From Muricea muricata (Eukaryota > Cnidaria > Anthozoa > Malacalcyonacea > Plexauridae), in the NCBI GenBank assembly GCA_963855995.1, contig OY979727.1, positions 6,281,001 through 6,345,000 of the forward strand: a stretch of 64,000 bases of DNA, written 5' to 3'. The position numbers and the translations under genes are program-made. This document shows, in pieces, positions 34,501-46,940 of the stretch (its first letter is position 1; every line of letters starts with the position of its first letter). A model generated the notes under the pieces. The model was given only the letters and a program-made list of their open reading frames with translations. It did no database searches and was not told the origin of the DNA.

Positions 34501-37420
34501 ATGGATGATTTGGACCGATCACTGCAAGAATTGTCAGTCGAAGGTAGGTCTATATTGTTTAAATCGATAATTTATCCAGTTTGTAACAATTTTGAATATG
34601 CTTAACGTAAATAAACCGAAAATAATTTCCATAATTTACATTCAAATGGTTCAATACGACTGTTGTCTACTGCATAGTATTCTACAGACACTTTTAATAA
34701 CAGATCAGAGAAAACGAGTGTACAAATCACCTGAGTATAAATTGACATGTGGTGTTCATGCATTGTCACTGTTACTGAGTGTGCGAAATGAGAAATGCAA
34801 AAATGGTGTTCGGCTACTCTTGGTTTGGTGAGTGTGACATTTGGCGCTGGCAAATAGCTTATGAACCTTTTGAACCACATTGGATTGACTCCTCATTGGG
34901 ATACAATGTATGTACACACTTGTTTTTATTACATATGCTTTTCATTTAAGTTTAGTGGGGAAATAAGGTGCGGTATTGAACAAAATAAAAGTTGAAATTT
35001 TGCAAGCTAAATATTTTGGCAAACGTACACTGTATTTACCTATCTAAAGGCACTTTTACAATTGTCAAGCTCGCCAGCTTGGTGTAAGTTTTTTTATGTA
35101 ATCACATCACAATTCTCGAAAATTATTTTTCATAAGATGCTAGAGCGCTTGCTACACACAGTAACGCTTTTGATTGTTTTCGGTTTTTCTTGCATGGTAT
35201 AAACTTGGCCTAGGCGTCAAGTCAATAAAAGAGACGAAAATGTTTTTGACGTCGTTGCTAATTTATGCAACCAGTAATAATGTACATTTTTTAAACTTTT
35301 AAAAAATTTAGAAACAATTTTTTCGATCAACGCCAAAAAGAGTTGCCTAAGATCATTGAAGATAAGTGTCCCATTTCGACGCCAGTTATATTTTTGATGG
35401 ACAACATTAATCTATATCGCGGAAAAAAACGACATTACAGACTTTCAAAATCAACGGGACCCAAGATGTGGAATTTTACCGTCCGTGGAGCAATTATCCC
35501 AGATGTATCAGACATCACAGATCTAATGACCGAAAAGGAGACAGCCACAATGCCACAATCGGATATGTCCAGTATAAAGGCTGAAGATTTGTTTTTAGGT
35601 ACAGCATTTTATATTACGTTCATTCTACTCTACACTGTATTTTAGTCATTTAGACAGGGCTCAGCGCAATGTCTATCAACTGAGTTTTAGGTATAATTCT
35701 GAGTGACTAATTTGGCATGTTCTTTATTATTGCTTTATATATACGAATGTCTTTTTTTCACCCTTTCAAGATTCAATGCCCGAGCACAAGTGTTTATGGG
35801 ATAAATGGCGTGATGGCTATTATTTGGAGCTACTTCATGAAAGTTTGAATTGCATCCCTACACCACCAAAGCCCTTTGAAAAAATGCGTGAGACAGAATT
35901 AAATTCGTGGCTTTTAAAAATCGACTTTGAGAAACAACTTAGTGGTACAGATAGAAAATTTAAAATCAATCCTCCATCAAAGAAAGAACGATGTTCAAGT
36001 AGCCAGAGCTTGAAGACTGACATTATCAATCTGAAGCTGTCATTAGAAGATAATTCAACCTTAACTGGCACTGCGGCAATTCTCGAACAATTTGGTGAAG
36101 AGTTCTCCATCCCATGTCCTCAGAAATACAATGTACCATTCGATAAGAACGTTAATAAATTTGACATCAATTGTGCCCGAATGCAATACGAATTTGTAAA
36201 GTCAGTTGAGTTGCACAGAACGGAAATGCTCGAAACTGAAAAGCAAATGCCGTCAACGGAAAAGCAGTTAGATTTATCAGAAGGTTATATCGAATCGGAT
36301 GATGATTCCAGTGAAGATAGTGAAGCAAATGGAAGAGAACACGTAAATAGAACAGTTCAACAAAAGAGAGAAACTTTCAATGATTTTTACGAACAAATTT
36401 CGAAAAAAAACTAAAGAAACCGTTCACTCTGAAGACGACAACTCACTGGGGAACTTAATTAAGCAGCTTTCGAGTGATGTAAAAAAGATCATTGAGCTAA
36501 CAGATCAGTATGGCAGAACAATCTTTACCTACTCCGTCGAAATGAAAAACTACGTTTTAGTTAAGGTATTACTGTCGATTGGAGTTAACCCTAATGTTAA
36601 AGAAGGCTGTGGAGCTACAGCTATGACCATTGCTGTTCTTAACAAAGAGGTTAACATGTGCAAAATTCTGTTGGAAAATTTCGCAGAATATGAAGGGGCA
36701 TTCTTTGGTTCTTTTCCAAGTCCATTACTAATGGCTACTAAAATAGACTTAATAAATATTGTTGAATTATTTCACTCGTTTTCCAAATTGAAAGAAAGTC
36801 AAATAATAGGTGCGCTTCAAAGCATTGATTCTTGTTCAACATCGGGCGAGTCAAACGAGTGTACGGACTCCGAAAGTAATGTCCAAATTGGTAACGAACA
36901 GAAGTTTGAGTACAGAAGATCGCATTATGAAGGTTTCCCAACAGCAGTTGTTGGTGACGTAGGGACGTGTAAAGTTAATCGTAGCGTGAAAAACACAGCA
37001 CTGCGTTTGGTTGGATGACTGAGATTCCGGGAGACTTGCATTCAAAAGGACACTTGTGCGAAGCAGTATTGAAAGCTCATGGTAAAGGCGGGTTCCTTAA
37101 AATAGTCAACAATGTAATGAAAAGATGCAAACTAACCGAAGAAGTTTTTAAAAAAAGAAAATTTCAGGATTAAAAACTTATCCATATCAAAGAAAGCGTT
37201 AGGGATGCAAGCAAGGCATATGGTTTTGCTGCGGCCCAAGAGTTCAAGTCGTCTAAAGAATTTCCCTCTGAAGAGGAGCTAACTGCAGCTCTGCGAAAGC
37301 ATGGAAATCATAATCATGTTATGCTACGCAAATTTAAAGAATGGTTAAAAACCACTGGTGAATCTAACTCGTCTTGCCGTTATCACCAACAAATGTTTAC
37401 ATTATTCGGCCGCTATTAGA
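34501..37420 (+). pseudogene. Ankyrin-repeat / DUF6589-like gene, frame-broken
   Basis: Exon 1 (34501-34543, MDDLDRSLQELSVE) joins in phase to a possible exon 2 (34704-34827). Exon 3 (35312-35598) encodes a segment with VIFLMDNINLYRGKKRHYRL and joins in phase to exon 4 from 35771 (EHKCLWDKWRDGYYLELLHE). The frame ends at 36412 but continues in another frame across an A8 run (36403-36410) with ankyrin-like repeats (about 36510-36780, DQYGRTIFTYSVEMKN, LLSIGVNPNVKEGCGATAM). It shifts again near 37016, has a TAA near 37171 and ends at a TAG near 37418. The part at 37195-37420 (AYGFAAAQEF...SSCRYHQQMFTLFGRY) resembles a large protein family I know from cnidarian genomes, possibly DUF6589-like. 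With two shifts and two stops it is probably a pseudogene, unless short introns are missed. No link was found between exons 2 and 3. Confidence 0.55.
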
Positions 37421-38055
37421 TATGTATAACAGCCAGTAAAGAAGGAGATGGACTTCTTAATTTAATACAATTTACTGCTTACAAAAATAATAAATATAAT
37501 AAAATATGTACACAGAAGGAAGAACAGAAAGGAACTAAAAGAGCCATACTAAGCTGTTCGAATTTGTCGAAACATATATGGTTAGGCCTTTAAAGGTCTA
37601 TGCGTCAGGTAACAATAGGCCGATTGCATCTTGCGACAAATTTATTATTTAACATTAAAAATAAAATAGTAAAATTTATTACCACAAAAAAATCCGGTAA
37701 AAAGTTGTTTTAAAATGAAAAATATAATATAAGTGTGTAAAGTTAACAAATTTTGAACTCTTTAGTTTTATACACCGTACATCCCTATACATGTATCACA
37801 TTTTAAATATTTCGCTAACAAACTTTGCAATTTTACGAAATTAGAGATACTTTTTTAATACTGTGGTAATAAATTTTACTACTTCATATTACGTTTTTTT
37901 AAAGTTTTGTCTAATATGCAAGTGGTCATCATTGCAGTTATTTTTTTGATACAGTTTCGTGCAATTTCGATATAGCTAACATAGCTCTAAAACTGTAGGT
38001 TTTTCTAATTTGTCGACTGTAAACAAGGTAAATGTACATAAGTCTCTTTTTTTAG

Positions 38056-38465
38056 GCCATACTTCAGTACGGATGTGTGAAAGAATAATGGGAAACCTTG
38101 ATGTTCTGGGATCCGTAAGAAGCACATATTCAGATCCTTTTCATTTCCATCAAACTACCAAACATGAAGTTCAAAGCCTTATTCCAGATGTTGTCAAAGG
38201 AATGTGGTTTTGCCTTACAAACCATTTTTTCAACGCTTCTACTGGTAGCATCGTGGTGGAATTTATATTGGGTAGTTCAACTGGACAAAGAAAACCAGTT
38301 TCAAAGTTCTGTATGGATGTTGTAATGAAGGGCGAAAAGAAAGTTAGAGAGAAATTTGAATCAAAACTCCATGAGAGTTTTCCATCGTTTAGACTAATAT
38401 CTTTACAAAATGTTCAGATGTCCCAGAACGATCTAATGTCAGACAACGGTGAACTAAATAATTAA
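38056..38465 (+). CDS. Possible last exon, unrecognised protein
   Basis: After a T-rich acceptor (TTTTTTTAG at 38047-38055) a frame of about 136 codons runs to a TAA at 38463-38465: HTSVRMCERIMGNLDVLG at the start, an Asp/Asn-rich end. I do not recognise it. It may be the 3' exon of the ankyrin gene upstream or of another transcript. Confidence 0.4.
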
Positions 38466-38489
38466 ATACTATAATATGGAGAATAATAC

Positions 38490-38620
38490 ATGGTGCACGG
38501 AAATACCAGATTTAATTCGAGTGTTGAACATGATATCTCACGAGTGAGCGCAGCAAACAAGTGAGAAATATCATGTTTAATTTAACCCGAGAAATAAATC
38601 TGGTATTTCCAAGCACCCAT
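38490..38620. mobile_element. Foldback element (MITE-like)
   Basis: Inverted arms of ~50 bp: left ATGGTGCACGGAAATACCAG, right CTGGTATTTCCAAGCACCCA. The inner arms pair around GATATCTCAC / GTGAGAAATATC. No target duplication could be fixed. Confidence 0.75.
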
Positions 38621-38835
38621 GAATTTTTCTGTTTATTATATAAACTACAGGTTTTCCACCACTATAAAATTTCCAGAAGCTAAGATTGGTGATTGTTTGA
38701 AAAGCGATAATTTTCACATGTGTAATTATCATAAATAATCTGACATGTTAGATTATCAGTTTTACCGGTGCCCGAAATCTTTATAAAGCACTGTACTTTA
38801 TATAATAAATGTTGTTACATGTAGCTGTAAAACAT

Positions 38836-39579
38836 GGTAATAATTCCGTGTTCTCAGTACGCGAAATTAAATTTTAATCCAAGCCCTAAATCTTATCAAA
38901 TCTTCAATCCATCAAAGTTAAAACATGACAAATGAAACGTTGGTTAGGGTTTGGGCTTGGATTAAGATTTATATTCCCCAAACTGAGAACTAGGGGTGGG
39001 CGATATTTAAAAAATCAACTCACGATTATTGTCATGGAAAATATCGCGATAATCGATAATATCGTGATTAATGAAATAGAAAAAATGACCATATTTTTCA
39101 AGTACAATTAATATCAAAGCATGTATAAACTTGTACATAATCTTATTAAAGACAAATCAAGAACAGATTGAAGTAATATGAAGGCTTTTTCTTCTCTAAT
39201 ATTTACTGTTCATAACTGTTGTAATATAACGTGTACTGTTCAATTTTATTCCATGTTTTGTGGAGGGAAAACTAAATTATGAACATGCAGTACAACTACT
39301 ACGAAAAGCATTTACAATAATCGATGTCTTGTTAATACACTTTTTGAGGGTATATTTGTTGCTGGAGCGCAAAGATACTTTAAACTTGTTTAGGATTCTG
39401 CAAGCTATGTACATATATAATTCTAAACAATATCACGATAGTCATCGAACATGACGATAATTTCGATAAATCGTCACTCAAGTTTTTAGCTTCGATACGA
39501 TAATCGCGATTGGAAATATCACGATAAATCAAAATATCGAAATATCGCCCAACCCTACTGAGAACATGGAGTTATTACC
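38836..39579. mobile_element. Foldback element split by a hAT-like insertion
   Basis: Outer inverted termini are 38836-38857 (GGTAATAATTCCGTGTTCTC...) and 39558-39579, matching in 20 of 22 positions. An inner inverted pair (TAATCCAAGCCC / GGGCTTGGATTA) lies at about 38876-38963. Without the insertion the element would be ~169 bp. The inserted element sits in its right terminus. Confidence 0.82.
38991..39557. mobile_element. hAT-like non-autonomous element with 8-bp target duplication
   Basis: 567 bp with inverted ends TAGGGGTGGGCGATATT and AATATCGCCCAACCCTA, flanked on both sides by the direct repeat CTGAGAAC (38983-38990 and 39558-39565). Eight-base duplications and TAGGG...CCCTA ends fit hAT elements. 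The interior is rich in ATCG-type inverted repeats (CGATAATCGATAATATCG) and encodes no transposase. Confidence 0.88.
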
Positions 39580-39664
39580 TAAAACAATTCAGCTAACTCT
39601 ACAAGTGTTTATAAAAGTAAAAATCTAAATTTCTGTAGCAAAACCACTGCATGACCAAATTCTA

Positions 39665-42659
39665 TTATATCATTAAAAACATAGAGATTTCACTGTTCAT
39701 AAGTTTTTGTGCCCTTTTTCCAAGGGTAATATAGGGCGTTGTAAATCTATCGTTCACTGCGCGAATGTTCTCCGCCAAAATGTCATGTAAGAAGAGTTGC
39801 TGCACAAATTTCATAGCATCTGCATCATTACTGAAAATATTCCTCCCTGAACCATGATGCGGAATGACGTGAAAACCTTTGCTTTCTATATCACGCTTTG
39901 ATTTGGATCCTTTGAAAGCAAGTGCGATCTGCTTAATATTAATCTTTCCATTTACAGATATCATTTCCTGGACGCAATAGCACAAGTTAATCGTTTCCCT
40001 AGTGTAGTCCTTGATAATTGGGGGTGTTTTCAAGCAATTGTCTCAGCTTCCATTACAGTCGGTTTCTGTTTCATCATCGAAATATTCCATTAATATTTTC
40101 CGTCTGCATAAATGTGACATACAATATGACACAACCTTATTGAGTGAGGTCATCTGGTATTCCAAGTGCTCTTCACTAGATGATTTTGAAATCAACTGGA
40201 TTAACTGGTTCCGGTCCTCGAAGCGATACATAATCGTACACTGGGAGTTCTTTCCGTCGCGGCCAGCCCGTCCAGCTTCTTGGTAGTATTCTTCTAAAGA
40301 TTCGGGCAAACTAAGATGGACAACAAACCGGACATCTGGCTTATCAATTCCCATACCAAATGCACTGGTGGCACACATAACTGATGCTCTTCCTGATAGC
40401 CAAGCCCTGGCATTGTCACTCTTTTCAAAAATGTCAAGTTGACCATGATAATAAACGGCTGACAAGCCCTTAGTCTTAAATATATAAGCAAGCTCGACAG
40501 TATCCTTCGTTCTGGAACAATATACAATGCCACAAGAATCATTATAATTATCATACACAAATTTTACAACATCTTCTTTCGCATGTGGTCCACTCTTATG
40601 AACAACGTTGAAAAATAAATTTTTTCTGTTACATGTTGATTGAAAAACCACAGCATCAACCAGTCGTAACTTTTCCACAATCCGCTTCTTTGTTAGTTTT
40701 GTCGCTGTACCTGTGAATGCCGCAGTTGGTTTTCCAAACTGCTTTAAATTACCCAGTTCACCATAGGATGGTCTAAAGTTCTGCCCCCATATATCAACGC
40801 AGTGAGCTTCATCCACAACGAATCGTACTAATGACTTATTTTCTACCATTGTTTCAAAACACTTTAAAGCAGGTGGGGACAGGGCATATTCAGGTGTGAG
40901 GTAAAAAAACTTCAATGATGTTTCAGGATTTGTCAGACTATGGAATACAATTTCCCTTTCTTCTGTTGTCATACTTGAATTCACACTACACACATTTATT
41001 CCATAGTTCTTTAACATGTTAACCTGGTCACTTTGTAGAGCCATAAGTGGAGTAATAACAACAGTTACTCCAGATGTAGCCAGGCCTGCAATCCAATAGC
41101 ATAAGGATTTTCCCCCTCCAGTGGGAATTACCACTAAACTGTCTTTATCAGTGACAATACAGTGTATGGCATCCCTTTGTATATCTCTAAAATGTTGATG
41201 GTGAAAAACATTTTGCAAAATATCTAGGTAGGGGTCATCAGATGGCTGTGATAATTCTTTGCCCCCCATAAGAGCATCATGAAGTGAGGTCAGGTCAGCG
41301 ATTGGAAAGTTCATGGTTGATCTGTGATCCTGACGGAAAGAATTGAGAAACTTATTAAAAAATTATATTCATGAAATATCCCTGGTATCCTATGCACTTG
41401 TTGGTGCAATTGGTTTAATGAAAATTTGTTTCCTGTTACATCAAGCCGAGAAATATAAATGAAATTTTTATATTGAAAATAAAACCAACTACATACACAA
41501 CAAAATTCACACAATATACGATATATATCATATATAATATATAATATATATATATCATATAAAGCGATAACTGTAGGACACTCATCATAATCATTTTACA
41601 TTTTCATTCTATATAGTATTTGGTTAGAGCCAAAATTCACATTCAAGTTAAATGGCCATGTTGAATTCACAGCTGCTTTTAAGTAAAATTGATTGTCATA
41701 GTTGGGTGAATTATAATCCTAAATGGCTAATAACATAAAGGACATGACACAGAATTATTTTGATAAATGGGTAATTATCAAATATCAAAAAAGATAAAAC
41801 CTCAACGTGATTGGTACATTAAAGTTTATTTTCATTTGAATACTTCATGGAACTTTCAGAACAGACATGAAATCAAATCCCATTATTCTACCCCATGCAA
41901 TGCAATTACCTACACTAATAGTTATATTTTTCTTCTCCAACACAAGTTAACATGTACTGATTTTAGCATACACTGCAACTAAAACTATGAATTAAATGAG
42001 CTGCAGGATGTTTAAATCATTTAATAAAAAATATGTTTTAAAGACACAATCAGTGACACCTTAAACATCCCTAACATTTATAAGATATCTTCATCATTTA
42101 ATTATTCAGAATATAATTATTATCATTTCAAATACTTTCAAAACAAGAAACAAAGTCAACTAACCCGTTTCACGAAAAAACATTCAGTTTGAAAACAAAC
42201 ACCATTGTCCACATCTTTCTTAAAGTACCAGCACTTGAATTTCAACCACAACTCAAGACTGGTAACTGAAACTTCACATGGATGATTTCCTTGGCTGTAG
42301 GAATTTAGACACCCTGCATGATACAGCAACAGGCACATGAATTGCACAGCTTTATGCTCATTTCTCACGGCACATCTAAGCTCTCGTCCACAAGCAGACG
42401 CACTAACCTCATGGTAACTTTGATTCTATAAACATTAGGTACAAAGCAAAAAAACATACTCTCATCACAACGCCTTTATTTGTGATTTAATACTGCTATT
42501 GCAGTCAACATAAAGTTGTATATTACAGAACACAATATTTACCTTTTTTCTACGATATTCAAATATTGCTTCCATGCATTCTCTTGTTTCCATCTCATGC
42601 AAACGATTGGATTTTATTATCGATTCATCTCTTTCAGTGTTCGTAAGATCTTGTTTGTA
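39665..42659 (-). CDS. RecQ-like DNA helicase, with in-frame TGA in the zinc motif
   Basis: Minus-strand exons 42659-42543 (39 codons), 42425-42165 (87 codons) and 41329-39665 join in phase 0. Earlier exons were not found. The large exon holds the SF2 RecQ core, counted from Met at 41314: motif 0 FRDIQRDAI (42-50), Walker A PTGGGKS (64-70), DEAH (168-171), TGTAT, and motif VI QEAGRAGRDG. An RQC-like winged-helix region follows. The RecQ-Ct zinc site appears as C-RRK...C-x3-[TGA]-x2-C: codon 424 (40045-40043) is TGA where animal RecQ proteins have the third Cys. The frame stays open for 125 more codons. Either a nonsense mutation or sequence error truncates the protein, or the codon is read through; the first is likelier. 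Confidence 0.82.
41332..42164. other. Intron of the RecQ-like gene
   Basis: AT-rich sequence between the splice sites at 42165 and 41329, with a TATA-type simple repeat at about 41518-41560. No other feature seen. Confidence 0.5.
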
Positions 42660-42889
42660 CTACTGTGAAACTGTCCCCACATTGGTCCCCACATTCATTA
42701 TGAGATTATACAAACAGATTAAGACCACCTGCGGTACCCTTACTATTTCCAATCATTCGAACAGCCGTTACCTGTACATCAAGCTTTATAAGCATTCCAA
42801 ATACTTTCAATTTTTGTCTCTGAAGCAATAATAATTACAGCTCTTGCGACTTATACTTTAAAGGTTAAAATAAAAAAATTACCATTTCT

Positions 42890-45200
42890 GGGGAACAAAT
42901 TTTCTCAAGATTTCTCTGCAACTTAAATGTCAGTCATTGTAATATGATATTTACTGTACAATCAATGAGCCATCTGCCTACGAGTGCTACCAACTTAATT
43001 CTCTAGTTACTTTTTCTATAGAATTTTCTTATTTTCCCATAAATGATACAGATTTTTATGCTCATTCCAGCCATATATCACAAGTTCTGGGGAATAACTT
43101 TTGTCTATGTGTTTTTGCATCTTAAATATCAGTAAATTTGAAACAATATCAGCATTAAATGTGCAAGACGAGTTGAGCATGATTAACATCAACTTTATTT
43201 TCTAATTACCTATTCTATAGATTTTTTTTAATTTCACATACATGGTAAAAATTTTCATGGTCTTTCTAATCATATATCACAATTTCTGTGGAATAACTTT
43301 TCTGTATCTGTTTATGCATCCTAAATATAAGTCTTTCTAATATGATATTTAGTGTAAAATCAATGAGCCAACTACGTATTAGTGATACCAATCTAACTTT
43401 CAAGTTACCTATTCTATAAATTTTCTTTATTTTTGCATATATGATATAGATTTTATGCTTTTTCTAACAATGTATCCCAAGTTCTGGGGAATAACTTTTC
43501 TGTATGTATTTATGCATCGTAAATATCAGTTATTGTAATATGATGTTTAGTGTACAATCAATGAGCCAACTGCGTATCATTGCTACCAATCTAATTTTCT
43601 ACTTACCTATTCTCTAAATTTTTCTTATTTTCACATATATGATATGGATTTTCATGCTCTTTCTATCGATATATCACAAGTTCTGGGGAATAACTTTTCT
43701 GTATGCGTATTTGCGACTTAAAAGTCAGCCATACTAATATGATATTTACAATCAGTGAGCAAAATGCGTACGAGCGCTACCTACTTAATTTTCTAGTTAC
43801 CTATTCTATAATTTTTTTTTATTTTCACACATATGATGTACATTTTCATGCTCTTTTTAACTATATATCACAAGTTCTGGGGAATAACTTTTCTGTGTGC
43901 GTTTTTCTAACTTAAATGTCGGCCATCGTAATATGATATTTACAATCATTGAGCAAAATGCGTACGAGCGCTACCTACTTAATTTTCTAGTTACCTATTC
44001 TATAATTTTTTTTTATTTTCGCATACATGATATGGATTTTGATGCTCTTTCTAACGATATATCAAAAGTTTTGGGAAATAACTTTTCTGTATGCGTTTTT
44101 GCAACGTAAATGTCAGCCATCGTAATATGATATTTACAATCATTGAGCCAAATGCGTACGAGCGTAACTTTTCTCTATGTGTTTTTGCAACTTAAATGTA
44201 AGCCATCGTAATATGATATTTACAATTATTGAGCCAAATACCAACTTAATTTTCTAGTTACCTATTCTATAATTTTTTTTTATTTTCACATATATTATAT
44301 AGATTTTCATGTTCTTTCTAACCATTTATCACAAGTTCTGGGGAATAACTTTTCTGTATGCGTTTTTGCAACTTAAATGTCAGCCATCGTATTATGATAT
44401 TTACAATTATTGAGCCAAATGCGTACGAGCGCTACCAACTTAATTTTCTAGTTACCTATTCTATAAATTTTTTTCATTTTTACATATATGATATAGATTT
44501 TCATGCTCTTTCTAACCATTTATCACAAGTTCTGGGGAATAACTTTTCTGTATGCGTTTTCGCAACTTAAATGTCAGCCATCGTAATATGATATTTACAA
44601 TCATTGAGCCAAATACCAACTTAATTTTGTAGTTACCTATTCCATAAATTTTTTTTGTTTTCTCATATATGATATAGATTTTCATGCTCTTTCTTACGAT
44701 GTATCACAGATTCTGGGGAATAACTTTTCTGTATGCGTTTTTGCGACTTGAATGTGAGTCATCGTATTATGATATTTTCAATTATTGAGCCAAATGCGTA
44801 CGAGCGCTACCAACTTAATTTTCTAGTTACCTATTCTATAAATTATTTTTATTTTCACATATATGATATAGATTTTCATGCTCTTTCTAACCATATATCA
44901 CAAGTTCTAGGGAATAACTTTTCTTTATGTGTTTTTGCAACTTAAATGTCAGTCATCGTAATATGATATTTACAATCATTGAGCCAAATACCAACTTAAT
45001 TTTCTAGTTACCTATTCTATAAATTTTTTTTATTTTTACATATATGATATAGGTTTTCATGCTTTTTTTTACGATTTATCACAAGTTCTGGGAATAACTT
45101 TTCTGTATGCGGTTTTGCGACTTAAATGTCAGTCATCGTAATATGATATTTACAATCATTGAGCCAAATACCAACTTAATTTTCTAGTTACCTGTTCTAT
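42890..45200. repeat. ~190-bp satellite array
   Basis: About 12 head-to-tail units marked by GTTCTGGGGAATAACTTTTC (near 43086, 43480, 43680, 43877, 44336, 44527 and on), TACCAACTTAATTTTCTAG and GATATAGATTTTCATGCTC. Some units lack the ATGCGTACGAGCGC piece and are shorter. Five units carry a 70-codon frame with almost the same peptide, a by-product of the repeat. The array lies where the 3' part of the integrase gene would be expected. Confidence 0.92.
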
Positions 45201-45709
45201 AATGAATTCATGTATGTATCCTTCAAATTGCACACTGCCTGTATCTCTGTATGTTGCTAGCTTGAGTAAATGCCTGAGCAGCATTCTTGCTTTCTTTGAA
45301 TGTAAACATGTATACCTTGTTCCCAGAGTCTTACCTCCATAAGACCCTGGGTGCAAGGTTGTCCATGTACCTGAAAATTTGGTCATATATAACAAAATTA
45401 TCCTTGATTGGCATGGTGGAATGTGCTGTAATATATCTTGAAAATCCATCGATTGCACACACATGGGTGACACCATACATCACTAGTTTTTCATTCTGGT
45501 CGATGTGTAGTTTGTGACCATGGTAGTCCGCATGATATGGTATGGGATTTGTTTGTCGTTCTGTGTGTTGCAGGCGCTGTTGGTGGTAATCAGGGTTGAC
45601 TCTTTGAAGTGACTTGCCAATACGATGCTGTGAAGCAATAGTTTCGCCAACTTAGCTTTCCAAGTAACCTTTCATCATTTTTCTTCCGTATACTGGACCT
45701 ATCTTAAAC

Positions 45710-46225
45710 AGCAATTAAACAGCAAAAGCATACTGAATCCAAAATTTATGAACAGACTTTGCTTTGTAAGTGTTAGTCACAATAATATAATATAATATAA
45801 TATATTATATGCTTTGCATTAGTTTTAACTCTGGGGTGCCAAAGAGGGTGGGAAGGTAGGTGTGTATGTGGGCGGAAGGGTTAACAAGTGGAGGGCATAA
45901 AAATTAGCAAGCCAAAGTAATATAGTGCTCAGTAAAGGTACTCATTACCTCAAGATTTTGATTGGGTTTAAAAAATAACAAGGGATATGTGTAATAAGCT
46001 GTGGGGCATCATGGAAAAACTGAAAAAAGCCTCAAAAACATTCCGGGTGAAGATACCAGAAAGCCTCATTCGCGAAAAAACCCCTCAAATTTGCCAGATC
46101 ACAAAACGATAGGTGGGGCCCCAGCCAGCACACCACCCAGGTCACCTTCGGATTAGCAATCATAGGCATATAATCTATGAAACAACTAAGACGTTTTTGT
46201 TATTTAATTGCCGTCTAATGTCTTA
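45710..46225. other. Non-coding stretch between integrase-gene exons
   Basis: Contains a short AATAT-type simple repeat (about 45784-45810). Nothing else recognised; it would be an intron of the minus-strand gene. Confidence 0.5.
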
Positions 46226-46583
46226 CCTGTTACACTCCTCTTTCAACCAGTGCATCCAATGCTTCGTCTGAAACATCGTCTTTTCTTCTAATCTCATCTT
46301 CTTGGCAAAAACGTTCTATACTTCTTGTACTAAAACCGCTTGTATTTGGGAACTGCTCCTTTAAATGTTCAGATAAATCTTTAATTGAGCTTCCCTTGCG
46401 TGATAAAAAACGCTGAACAAACTCCACTCCAATGTCCTCTAAAGACGCTATTTCGGTTTTGCATGTTTTTCGGTTGAAAAATAGACATTCATCCCCTCCC
46501 CGTTTCTCTACTTCGAGGTATCCCCCTCCCCCCGTTTCTCTACTGTGGGTTATGTGAGAGATAAAGAAACGGACTTAAAATTT

Positions 46584-46940
46584 ATTTTTAATTGTTCAAA
46601 TTCTAGTTCGTATTAAAACTGAAAATCGAAATTTGGGTTCAATTTTTGATTTCCGTTGAAATAAGAATTAAAATGCGAAAAACGAAAAACGAAATTCGGC
46701 TTTGATTCTCCTAATTTCGTTTGCCAATTTCATAGGAATACGAATGGCGGAATGGTACACGCATTATTTTTAATTGTTCAAATTCTAGTTTGTATTAAAA
46801 CTGAAAATCGAAATTTGGGCTCAATTTTTGATTTCCGTTGAAATAAGAATTAAAATGCGAAAAACGAAATTCCGCGTTGATTCTCCTAATTTCGTTTGCC
46901 AATTTCATAGGAATACGAATGGCGGAATGGTACACGCATT
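46584..46940. repeat. Tandem duplication of a ~182-bp segment
   Basis: Copies at 46584-46764 and 46766-46940 begin TTTAATTGTTCAAATTC and end GGAATGGTACACGCAT, with few differences (the first copy has an extra AAACGAA). They lie in an intron of the integrase gene, immediately after its first exon, and extend an open frame that is not likely to be translated. Confidence 0.85.

Noticed and set aside
43703..44945. Five near-identical 70-codon frames as a gene family
   Set aside because: They are carried by the ~190-bp satellite units, overlap each other in different frames and have no recognisable domain.
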